Positions 43,855-54,414 of a DNA stretch of 64,000 nt are shown here, piece after piece. How positions within the stretch are numbered: the first letter of the stretch is position 1; each line of letters begins with the position of its first letter. The notes under the pieces were generated by a model. It was not told where the DNA came from. It did not search any database and worked only from the letters and a program-made list of their open reading frames with translations. This stretch comes from Laccaria trichodermophora (taxonomy: Eukaryota; Basidiomycota; Agaricomycetes; Agaricales; Hydnangiaceae), in assembly GCA_018417955.1 (NCBI GenBank), contig JACTVC010000021.1, positions 1 to 64,000 on the forward strand, given 5' to 3'. Made by a program: the position numbers and the translations under genes.

Positions 43855-44320
43855 CCCCATCCATCTGTGCCCATCCACGCCATCTGTATCCATCGGCGTG
43901 CACGTACGTCCGGCCACGTACACGCATCTGCCCCCATCCCGGTCCATTTGCACGCATCTGCGCCCATCCACGCCCATCGGCGCCCATCCACGCCCATCTG
44001 TGCTCATCCACGCCCATCCGCGCCCATATACACGCCCATCCGTGCTCATCCACGCCCATCTGTGCTCATTCGCACCCATCCGTCCTCATCTGCGCCCATC
44101 CACGCCCAACTGCTCCCATCCACAACCCATCGACACCCATCCGTGCTCATCGACACCCATTTGTTCTCATCCGCGCCCATCCACAACCCATCCGTGCTCA
44201 TCCACGCCATCCCTGCTCATCCGTGCCCATCCACACCCATCCGTGCTCATCCACACCCATCCGTGCTCATCCACACCCATCCACACCCATCCACACTCAA
44301 CTGCACCCCGACATGGCACT
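43855..44320. repeat. Minisatellite 1: ~10-bp CATCCRYGCC units
   Basis: A long run of imperfect decamers such as CATCCACGCC, CATCTGTGCT and CATCCGCGCC. The unit length is not a multiple of three, which keeps all three plus frames open; the resulting long ORFs are artefacts. It lies in the 5' noncoding arm of the KDZ element. Confidence 0.8.
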
Positions 44321-44339
44321 TCCACGTCCGTTGGCGCCT

Positions 44340-44690
44340 GCCCACGTACGTTGGCGCTCGTCCACATACAACGGCGCTCGTCCACGTACAACGGCGCTCG
44401 TCCACGTACAACGGCGCTCATCCACGTACAACGGCGCTCATCCACGTACAACGGCGCTCGTCCACATACAACGGCGCTCGTCCACGTACAACGGCGCTCG
44501 TCCATGTACATTGGTGCTCGTCCACGTACATCGGCGCTTCCTCGTACATCGGCGCTCGTCCACATACAACGGCGCTTGTCCACGTACATTGGCGCTTGTC
44601 CACGTACATCGGCGCTTCCTTGTACATCGGTGCTCGTCCATTACATCTGTGCTTGTCCACGTACATCGGCGCTCGTGCACCTGCACTGGT
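44340..44690. repeat. Minisatellite 2: ~20-bp units
   Basis: Tandem repeats of GGCGCTCGTCCACGTACAAC with variants ending CATC or CATT, about seventeen copies, some with one internal change. The repeats directly follow minisatellite 1. No coding meaning is inferred. Confidence 0.85.
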
Positions 44691-44976
44691 GCTCATTTGT
44701 GTTCCTGCCCATTCTGTGTCTATCCATGCCCATCTGCATTCCATGCCCATCAACCTTCAACCATTTCAACACAACTCACCTGTCTCCCACATCTGTAAGT
44801 TTTTTTTTACTCCCTGACTAACCAATCATACTGATACAAGATTTTCAGACATCACCAGACATCCACGTAAACGTGCACCTCCCGTTCTCATCTGAGAACA
44901 TTTACTCTCCATTTACATACCATTTCTGTGCTTTATTCATACATTGTCTTTACATACTGTATCCACCACACCCACT

Positions 44977-47340
44977 ATGGCTACCAATACTCGATCACAA
45001 CGACCCACCAACCGTAGTGGCATGTCTCGTGACCTTCCAAAGCCACCATCGAAACGTAAACGAACATCGTCGTCAGCTGCTGAGAACCCAAAAACCAAGC
45101 AGCCAAAGCAAGACATTGTTCGTGATGAGGATGAGATCAAAGGGACTGGGAAGGGGAAGGGCAGAAAGGGGAAGAAGGATGAAAAGAAAGCACAGAAGGG
45201 GAAAAAGAATAGGTATGCTGTCTTGACTCACCTGCCATTCTACTAACACCTGATTACCCATCTAGGAAGACGTCTGCCATGAGAGCTGAGGAAGATGCTG
45301 CAGTTGGCTCCCCTCTCAAACTCACCAGGTTTGTCCACCTTCTTGGCTCATCTCTCCCCTCTACTAACTGGTTCTCAGAGCGGAAAGGGAACTTGAGGCT
45401 AGCGGTATCTCGGTTGCACCACCCAAGCGAGTCCGCTCAGATGCTGCACCTCCTCTCCCAGCCAAGCCCACCCTCCCATCTGTACGTGAGCGAGACACCC
45501 AAGATGAGAATGGGAACAGTGACAACAGTGACGACAATGACGACAACGATGACAACGACGACAACGACGACAACGACAATGACGACAATGGAAGTAAACA
45601 CAGCAGCACCACCAGCAACACAAAGAGTGGCAACAGCAACAGCAATAGCGACAGTGACAGCAACAAGGACCATAGCGATAACGATGGCCATGACAGCACC
45701 AACAACAATAAGGATGACAATAGGGAACAACAAGAACTTTCACCCATCATAGTCAAGAAATACAATGATGCTGAACGCATTCGGGACCGTAATCGTGATC
45801 GTGAGACGGCTCGCAATCGCGATGAGAAGCTTAACAGCCTTTCTGGTGAACCTGACACCTTAGGTTAGTACTCTTGCATCATATTTGCATAATTTAGACT
45901 ACATGTGTCACAGATCCTTCTATGGACATTGCAAGCAACATTGCTAACATCAGTATTGATGGAGGAAAGGAAGCTACTGGTGGTAGGTGTCTTGCCATTC
46001 AATTTTTTAAACAGACAACCTGAAATATTAGAATCAGATGTTGAAATGTCTAGTCCACCACGTACACCCCAGCTCCAGCATAAGGGGAAAGCAACACCAC
46101 TCAGTTCACCACAAACTCCTCAACTTCAAGGTGCATCTCGTGTTACAGGTATGGTAATATTTATTTAGAATTATTTTCAAATAGCTCTAATTATATATAA
46201 TCTTAGGAGGTGTTTTACGTGGTCATGCACTTGGGAATAAGGCCAATATGGCTGACCTCATTGATGCAGATAAGAGTACAACTGAGTCTCAAGAAATTTT
46301 GGGAAAGGTTTTTCTTTATCTCTCGAATGACAACCCAGCTACAATCAACCCTGTGGAGACTCCATCGACTACGACTTGTCTTGTACCTATGACTGGACAT
46401 ATCAAGCCTGCTCTCGAGAAGTTGGCTACCAAATTTTCACCAATCAAGAGTATGTCTTTAATTTCTTTACATCAGCTTAAAGATATATTGAATACTTAGA
46501 TAAAAATTTGAGAATCTTTGCACTTGATGGTGATGCCTGGGATCTTAAAGGCCGCTACGACCGTGCAACAACTGACAATGAACCAGTCTCCTGGGTTCTC
46601 CAAGACAACCAGTACACTTTATCTTTGCTTTGTGTAAGTCAAAACTATCAATTTCTTAATTGGCTAAAACTAATCTTCTAATTATTATAGACTGAGTTTG
46701 ATCCTTTCGCTCCTGATTCTGCTACATCAGGGAGTGGTTCTACTAGACACAATACTCCAGCTCCTAACCAGTTAACTCGTAAATCTCGAGCTGCTCATAC
46801 TTCCAGTGATCTCAAAGAGGAGTGGATCATGCTTCTCAATATTCCAGGCCATGTCATCAAGAATGTTCCTAATCCTCCACTTTTGCTTGCCTATGAGAAA
46901 TACAAGCATTACTGCCTAGCATCAAAGGCCTTGGATTCTATGCGCTCTGATGGATCCTGGCCTGATAACTGTCGACAGCCCACTGCAACAGAACTCATTG
47001 AGATTTTTGTTGCAAAGACAACCTGGTATTCTGCCTATCGAACGACATTCTCAGAGGTTGCCAGAAACTACTCTGATATGCAGGCTTATCTTGATGGAGA
47101 TTCTGATCGTCCTTCTGATGAGGACATCTGGGGTTATAACCAACCTGAGGGTTATTCACTCAGTGATCTTAACAAGTGGGTGGTGGAGAAGAAGAAAGTT
47201 AAGGGAGGGAAGGACAAGGGAAAGGAGAGAGCTAAACCTTCAGTTACTAACAAATCCAAAAGGAAGAAGGACTCAGATGGAAAGAAGGAAACCAGGAAGT
47301 AAGTAGACTGTAGTTATGCATTTCCCTTCTTTTTTTTTTT
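44977..47340 (+). CDS. KDZ-element accessory gene (ORF1), function unknown
   Basis: A multi-exon gene upstream of the transposase. ATG 44977 begins MATNTRSQRPTNRSGMS; introns at 45213-45265 and about 45332-45378 restore frame into an exon at 45379-45863 that has no Met and encodes RAERELEASGISVAPPKR, a long Asp/Asn/Ser-rich acidic tract, then IVKKYNDAERIRDRNRD. Further exons give MDIASNIANISIDGG, QLQGASRVTGGVLRGHALG, MADLIDADKSTTESQEI, DAWDLKGRYDRATTDNE and, at 46830-47302, IPGHVIKNVPNPPLLLAYEK and a Lys-rich tail. The exact 3' end is uncertain (a further exon near 47375-47508 is possible). The family is unknown; it is probably a transposition accessory protein. Confidence 0.65.
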
Positions 47341-47395
47341 TGTTTTTCTTGTTTTGATGCAGAAGATATTTTTTAGTAGATGCTCTTTACTTCAT

Positions 47396-49710
47396 ATGGC
47401 TTGTTCAACTGTCTTGGGGTTAATCTCAGTGATCTATACTCTGAGAAATTCTGTGCTGATCACCTGGATGCTGCTGTTTTTGACATTGCTACCTGGAGTT
47501 TCAGCTTCATCTGAGCGAGACTTTCCTGACATCACATTTAAAGTCTTCAATGACTTTGTTAAAGACAACTTCAGCTCCAAAGTTACTCTTTCAACTGTTC
47601 TCTTGGTTCTGTTCTCATTGACAAATAATCCTGAACTTCTAAGTTTACATGCTAAGCAACAGAATCCTACTGGGAAAGGAGAAAATGCAGTCCATATTAG
47701 TGCATGGATGAAAGCACTGGTCCGTGCACTCATTGAGAGGCTTGGAGGAAAGTCTGATACCCTTTTGAAAAAAACACAAAGCAATGCTATGGATCTCAAG
47801 ATTGTTGCAATTGGAGATAAACTTGACCAGCTTTCAAAACTTCTAGACCTTTATCCATATGATGATAAAGGAAAATTTCAAGGAAAGCTGAAGCCTACTT
47901 CTCATGATGAATTCAAGCCAGTTATGCTCATCTGTCCTAATTCTGCATTTTGTGTAACCAAATCATGCAAGCGTCGATCTTTGATGCAGCATAGTCCTCC
48001 CAGAGATATCCCAACTGTTACTTTGATCAAGGGAAATGAAATCTACAAAAATGCTTATGTGTTAACTGGCACCTGTTCATCTTGCAAAACATTGTACTTG
48101 GCTGATCGTGAACGCTCATCTGACAATAACAACATAGTTAGCCGGATTTATCTAAATTCAGCTCGCTATCTTAAAGTTGGTCAAAATTTATGGGTTGATC
48201 GTGTCTTCTCTGCAGCTGTGTTGAATGGAATATACAGCTTTCATGCATCATCAGCTGCATATACAGAGTTCTGGAATAACAGCTATTCAGTGAATAGTAC
48301 AGAAAAATTGATAACACGACGACAGATTTGGCAAGCATTTGTCCAAGAGTCAATACGTTCACTTGGGGCTGCTTCAGAGTTGGACTTGGTGCTTCCAGAT
48401 GGCCTTCCCATAAATGATGTCACCAAATCAGCTTTTGAATTACTAGGAGATAAGGGACATATTCAGGCTGCTCATACACATGAATGTCCTGAATGTACTC
48501 AACCCTATAAGGCTACTGCAGATAGTCTGCTAACTGGTGAAGATCCAGCTGCTTTAGTTGGTGAGGATGAAAACAGACTTGTACCCCCACTTGTTGGAGA
48601 AGGGGCTGATCTAGCTGCTGTAGATGCTGCTCAAGCACGACTTAATGCTCAACAGCAAAATCAGGCTGCTTCAGATATGAATATTGATGAAAATGCTGCA
48701 CCTGTCAAAATGATTGTGATGGATGGCATTGTTATGGGGCCAACACACTGTGCATATGATGGTTGTACTTCTGAGTTGGCAAATGCACGTGGTGGAGTGT
48801 TTTGTCAATTACATGACTTACAATATGGGGCAAAATGTCGTATCCGTGGTTGTACATCAATTAAAAAATCTGGCACACAAGCTTGTAATGAACATCAGGG
48901 TGAATGGAAAAAGAATACATTTAACAGAAGCAAACAGAGTTTAGCTGGAGTAAAAAGAATGCTTCAGAGGCCTGCAGAAAATATGCCTTGGCAACCATCT
49001 AATGAAAGACCTGCACAGCCTCATGACCAACCAACCCCTGAGACACAAGCAAAACATTATTTCAACCCATCTCGATTTTATTGTGTAGAGACCATATGTG
49101 CCCCATGTGGTGTTGTTATTGCATGGACTAAATTTGACAAGGCAGAATCTCCAACAAATATTTTGAACTGGTTAGAAACTGTCTATCCAACAGAGGAATC
49201 TAGACCAGACTACATTTGCATTGATAAAGCATGCCTAGTGCTTCGAACTGCTATTGCAAATGGGTCCTGGGAGCGGGTCTGGAAAAAAACTACTCGTTTC
49301 ATTGTCGATGCCTACCATTATATTAATCACCGCACAACTGATTATATCTGTCGTAAATGGTGTAATCCTGCACCACTCAATGGTTCTGCACCTAATCTGG
49401 TTATATCTGCTTTTGATAAAAATGGTCGACCATATTTGAAAAGAGCCTTCAATACTCAGGTACAGTACTCAAGTTTGGAACATATATGTATAACTCATTG
49501 ATTTTGTAGGCTTGTGAACAATTAAATGCATGGCTTGGTGGATTTGATTCCATCTTAAAGAGAATGACACAAGGAAATTTTAACTGGTTTCTTCATACTA
49601 TGCTTTTCTATCACACAAGAAATGTGATTAGAAAGCAGGAGTTAGCAAAAGACTCAACTGAAGAAGAAGATAATGAAATGGGTGAGGAAACAGTAGATGA
49701 CTCTCTTTAG
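47396..49710 (+). CDS. KDZ (Kyakuja-Dileera-Zisupton) transposase
   Basis: One long exon and one 50-bp intron (49460-49509), ending EETVDDSL at 49710. A cysteine cluster ICPNSAFCVTKSC...TGTCSSCKTLY resembles the CxC5-type domain, and HCAYDGCTSEL...RGCTSIKKSGTQACNEH the CxC6-type domain, both associated with KDZ transposases. The catalytic region contains YICIDKACLVLRTA, RFIVDAYHYINHRT and, after the intron, ACEQLNAWLGGFD, consistent with a DDE-like core. The start is uncertain: Met codons at 47396 and 47469 are in frame, and sequence just upstream may be an intron. No internal stop. In mushrooms KDZ elements are linked to DNA-modification enzymes, but none is encoded here. Confidence 0.85.
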
Positions 49711-50027
49711 GGTTATATGAACCAAATGTATGTACAGTATGAATAAAGTCACCTGATCTATTGATGTTATCTGATTAACTTATACTTGAGATCACATGAC
49801 TCATAGACAAAAGTAATAAGTCCATGGGAATTCCACACAGATTCCATAAGAATTCCATCTGGATTCCATAGGAATTCCATTTGGATTCCATAGGAATTCC
49901 ATTCAGATTCCATAAGGAATTTCCCTGGAATTTCCATGGAATTTCCATGGAATTCCACTGTGAATCCGCAAGAATTGTATATTCCTGCCATTCCTGCGGA
50001 TTCCAAGTGGAATTCCGACATTCCATG
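49711..50027. repeat. Right arm and subterminal repeats of the KDZ element
   Basis: After the stop the sequence becomes a run of GGAATTCCAT/GGATTCCATA repeats (about 49820-49970), matching those of the left arm, up to the right TIR at 50028. Confidence 0.65.
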
Positions 50028-50083
50028 GGAATCCGGCGGAATCCGCAGGAACTCATGGAGGAGGGTAAAGTACTGGCATTGGG

Positions 50084-53000
50084 GAAGAAGAAGGTTGAAT
50101 GGGATGATACATCCCCGTGGGATGAGAAATCAAGCGTCGAGCGCGGCAGAGACCTTGAGGAGGGCACAGAGCTCTCTTTCGGGTTTCAAACTCCATTCCA
50201 TACTAATAATAAATTCTTCGACACGTCGGGAAGCACCCCTCCGACCGCTTTCTTTTCCACCCCCAGCGATCTGTCGACACCAAATCCTAACTTGACACAA
50301 GACGTTACCATAGGATTGGCCACGCCATCCCGGACAATTTTCGGGGACAACGTCAGAGATCACAACGTGGCGTCAAACCAGCCAGGTAACGCCATGACAT
50401 TGTCGAAGCGCAACACAAACGAGAACGCTGAGAGCGTAAACACGCACATGTTCAACTCAACCAATCCATCAGGAAATGCCAACAATCCTTCCTCACCCAG
50501 AGGAGGGCCTTCTCGTCCTAGTGACTCTCCAAACGCAGGAGGAGGATATCCTCCTATCAGTAACGGGGGTCCCCCCGGAGGAGGAGGCAATGGCGGTAGT
50601 GGTGGAGGGAGTGGTGGCGGCCACGGAGGAGGAGGAAATCCTCCCAGCCATCCCACGCCCAACAACTATAACTACTCTTTCCCAGGAAGTCATCCACCTG
50701 CAGGAGGGGGCGGAAATCCTGGAGGAGGAGGAGGAGGAGACAGAGGACCTCCTGGCTCCGCTAATCAATTCGGCCCCCCAGCACCCTATGGTAATATGCC
50801 AGCTACCATGAAGACCGAACTCAAAGTCGAGCAGCTACCGGAATGGGACGGTAACCACTGGACCACTATAGAATACTTCTGGCAAGTACAACAGCTCGCG
50901 TATCTAGGGGGATGGATCCCCAAAGCGTTGGGTTACTGGCTTTGGTTCCGCCTGAAAGACAGCTCGCCGGTTAAGAAATGGTTTGTTACCTTACCAGTTA
51001 CCCACCAAACCTACATGCACTCCCACTACCTTAAGTTTTTGAAAGGTATCAAGGACGGTTATCTAGGTCACCGATGGCAAATCAAGATGAATAATTACTA
51101 TAACTCCCAGACATTCCGTGAAAGGCACCATGAGCACGAATCGCCTTCAGATTTCGTCCTGAGACGGATCATATATACGAGGATGCTCCTCACAGTCAAC
51201 TCAGGAGGACCGTTAGAAGTCTTCTATATTATGAGAAAAGCTCCCATCAGCTGGGGACCTATCTTACTAGTAAGTAGCATCAGAGACTCGAGCGAGCTAT
51301 ATTCGCGTGTCACCGAACACGAAGAAGCTCTTTTGGAAGCCTATCGGGTATCGAAAGGTGGCCAGAGCTCGTCCATCGATCACATAGCGTCACAACTGAG
51401 GCAAATGGGATTTCGGCAAGATGATCAAAAACAACGACCCTACCCTCGCCGCGCGAACTTAACTGAATTTCCCACTGTCACAGAAGAGACCAGTTCTATT
51501 AATCAAGGAATGAGCACAGCAACATCTTTACACGACTTCAACTCCAGCCAACATATTCTTCGCGAAGCGTACCAAGTGCTCAGGCAGAGGCAGCGCCCAC
51601 CGCCCAAAGGAGGGTATCCATTTCCAAAAAACGACCATGTCACTACAAAGATGGGAAAGATGCCTCCTTCGCCTTGTAAAGTGTGCGGGAGTGCGAACCA
51701 TTGGGACAAAGAATGCCCTGATTGGAACGTGTATTTTGAAAGAGCTAAATGTTCGGCAAACGTCACTGAGATTTGGTCCGAAAATGAGTCAGAAAAAGCG
51801 TACGCAACAGCTTACTCGGTTCTCTTGAATGAGAAGCTAGCCGAGATAGTCGTAGATGACATGCTCCAAACTGAGTCCTCGTTGCAGCAGCAGGATTTTA
51901 AAGAGGCATCCCTCCCGGCGCAAGTAAATGCGCTAGGAGCGAGTAAGTCCGGTGACGCGGAATCTCCAAAGATTCAGAGACGCGTGTTGATCGAGGAAAT
52001 TGACGATGAAGATTGGATTGCGCAAAAAGCCAAACCAAAATCACCCAAACACCTGTTGGAAGAAGTGGAATCAGACGATGAAACCCTGCAGACTCACCTA
52101 CAGACGGAGGGTATAGAGCCTAACTTCAGATCACCTCCAGCGGAGGAGGTGACCGACCAACCTTTCCAAACCGCGATGCCTACATTATCAGACGCATCCC
52201 CTCCCATTCTCGAAACCGACGAACACCCATCGGTGAAGGAGGCTAGTGGTCCCCCTACTACCGACGTTCGAATCAAATTGAAGAAAAGACGGTTCGCGCC
52301 AGAGGGAGCTTCGGCTACTGGAGTCTCCGTAGTAGCAGTTCAAGGTTGGGTAGGATCGACGAGAAACAACCCAATCGACCTTAGACTGGACTCCTGCGCA
52401 GATGTGACGTTAATCTCGCAGGAATATTTGGAATCCCTAAAGGACAAGCCCTCATCTAGAAAGGGAATGAAACTGAACTTATGGCAGCTTACCGACAAAG
52501 ACGCTACGATCCAGAGTTATGTTCGTATACCAATCATTATGAAATCGTCAGACGGAATTCTCTTAGAGACCGAAGCGGAGGCGTATGTCGTCCCCAACAT
52601 GACCGTACCTATATTGTTAGGGGAAGATTACCATATAAATTACGAACTTACCGTAGTGCACAAGATCGACTTCCGCTCCATAGTAAACTTTGCCGGGGTC
52701 TCACATTCAGTACCAGCCAGGGGCGTCAGTCGCACAAGAGATTTCGACCGCATGAGGCAGAGCGCTTGCGTCAACGCGAGTTTCGTGAAAGCAAAGCTAC
52801 ACAAGAGAAACAAAGCAAAGAAAGCCAGGCAGAAGAAAAAATTTGGTCTCGAACAAAAAACCGTGCGGGCAGCAGAGGATTATCGCCTCAAGCCGGACGA
52901 GTGCAGACGAATTAAAGTGGAAGGCCACCTAGGAGAGGATAAAACTTGGCTGGTTGAAAAGAACGTGTTAGCCTGCGCAAACGATTCGCCGTTTGTAGTG

Positions 53001-53390
53001 CCGAACGTACTTATATCAGCTTCAGACCCATGGGTGCCAGTCTCTAACCCCTCCCCTCACCCAAAACTGATCAGGAAAGGGGATATCGTTGGATATCTAT
53101 CCAACCCACAGGAGTTCTTTGACGCGCCTACAACCCAGGAAGGGCTCGATAAGTTTTCTCGAACAGCACAAGCCTTAGCCACTATTATTGCCCTATCATC
53201 GGAAGAATTATCCTCGGAAAGTGCATTTGCAGGGGAAAAGGAGGAAACAAACGACCCTTCCAAGGAGGAGGAGGTTATCGAGGAGAAACCAGAGGAACCA
53301 GAGTTATTTGGTCCAAAGACTGCCGAGCTACCTGACCTAACGGAATACCCTTCCCAGTACATGGAGGAATACCTCCAGCCTAGGCTGTAA
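50084..53390 (+). CDS. Gag-protease ORF, 3' portion of the interrupted retroelement
   Basis: The frame continues from the target duplication with KKKVEWDDTSPW. Order: Gly/Pro-rich low-complexity region (about 50450-50790), a gag-like segment (LPEWDGNHWTTIEYFWQVQQ, then PSDFVLRRIIYTRMLL), a CCHC zinc knuckle PCKVCGSANHWDKECP (near 51677-51724), an acidic linker, and a retropepsin-like site IDLRLDSCADVTLIS (near 52375-52419) with the second signature MTVPILLGEDYHI. The active site reads DSCA where D-S/T-G-A is normal, so catalysis may be lost or the call is imperfect. The frame ends at 53390; no reverse transcriptase follows. The bacterial-type start at 49881 is inside the KDZ right arm and is spurious. 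Confidence 0.75.
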
Positions 53391-54414
53391 GAATTGACCA
53401 AAATGTGGTGGATTAATCCAAGTTTGCCTATTTCACAGACACTGGCTTCACCCAGTATTCCCAAAAGTCTGGGTTCCATTCTGGTAGGGAAACCCAGAAA
53501 AAAATGGGTTTTTTCTGCCCACAAATGTTTGATATATACAATTCAAGCAATGAAATGTATTTCCGTGTGGTTCTGCTTTATATATATATTTCTGCAGGGT
53601 TCTTCTCATCAAATATGTTTCCCGTGAGTTATTATTAGCTCGACAGGTAGATTCCATCAAATTTGGTGTCATCTCCGTCAATACACCTTCCATTGCGTTG
53701 ATACACCATCAATGACAGCTGCCGTATGTCTTCTTCATGTCAATAACAGCTGCCGTATGTCTTCTCCATGTCACTACTCATTTAATATGTTTTTCCGTAG
53801 TCTTATGTTTTTATTTTAGTCAATTTTTGTTCTTGTTCTTCGGCGTTCCCTTGCGTCCCCCATTCGTCACAGCATCAAGAAATCACAAACAAATCATGCG
53901 CGTCCGCCGTTCGTTTCGTATGTTTTCTGCATTATTATGTTTTCTGCTTCAAAAGAGGGATTCTGGCTCCCCCCCATTCCTTCCAGCATAGTCTAACACA
54001 CTACGAGTTCTTAACATGGTGAGCCCCTCTCTTAATATCTTCCGCACCCTTATTAAAGTGGAATATCATGCAAACCGGCCACAAGGTATGCGTGCTATTT
54101 GTGTCACGTGATGGTTCGACGTTCAACGCCAACAAGTCTACACCTTCATGAGAACACGAAGTACTATGTTACAACAAGAAGTTATTATATTACAACAAGA
54201 AGTTATTATACGAGATAATGGGGTATTATATATATATGAGTGTCCAAAAAAGAAGAAAAAAGTTCGGACCAAGAAAACAGAAAAAGACAGCAACAGACAG
54301 TTCGGCGTTCAGCTCACGGCACACTTGCCTGACACAAATTGAAGAGGCGGGATCCTAACAAGACTGATTGATGTGAGTTGCCCAGGCTCGCAAACGCAAT
54401 ATGTGAACAGCGGA
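53391..54414. other. Spacer with short tandem repeats
   Basis: No gene. Two 31-bp units (53709-53739 and 53740-53770, sharing ACAGCTGCCGTATGTCTTCT) and two perfect 21-bp units (54169-54189 and 54190-54210) are present. The expected pol gene and 3' LTR of the gag-protease element are not here. Confidence 0.6.

Larger units (their letters stand above)
43016..50075 (+). mobile_element. KDZ-class DNA transposon, 7,060 bp, complete
   Basis: 48-bp terminal inverted repeats (43016-43063 and 50028-50075) match at 44 positions; the inner 36 bases are identical and begin CTCCTCCATGAGTTCC. Direct repeats GCATTGGG flank it (43008-43015 and 50076-50083), an 8-bp target duplication as reported for the related Zisupton group. 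It carries two plus-strand genes, a KDZ transposase and an upstream gene, plus minisatellites and subterminal GGAATTCC-rich repeats. No stop disrupts either gene, so it may be young and possibly autonomous. Confidence 0.85.

Noticed and set aside
43827..44821. Three overlapping ~310-residue plus ORFs and minus ORFs rich in Pro/His/Ser
   Set aside because: Produced by the 10- and 20-bp minisatellites, open in all frames because the units are not triplets; no coding features.
45279..45858. Met-initiated ORFs over 45279-45752 and the minus frames rich in Leu/Ser or Val
   Set aside because: Alternative frames of the GAC/AAC-rich acidic exon of KDZ ORF1; splice phases support the third frame.
49881..50083. 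Upstream 68 codons of the 49881-53390 ORF
   Set aside because: Encoded by the right arm and TIR of the KDZ element; accidental in-frame extension of the gag gene.
53391..53640. Start of a pol gene right after the gag-protease stop
   Set aside because: The downstream frames have no RT motif and soon meet stops; I see no evidence that pol is retained.
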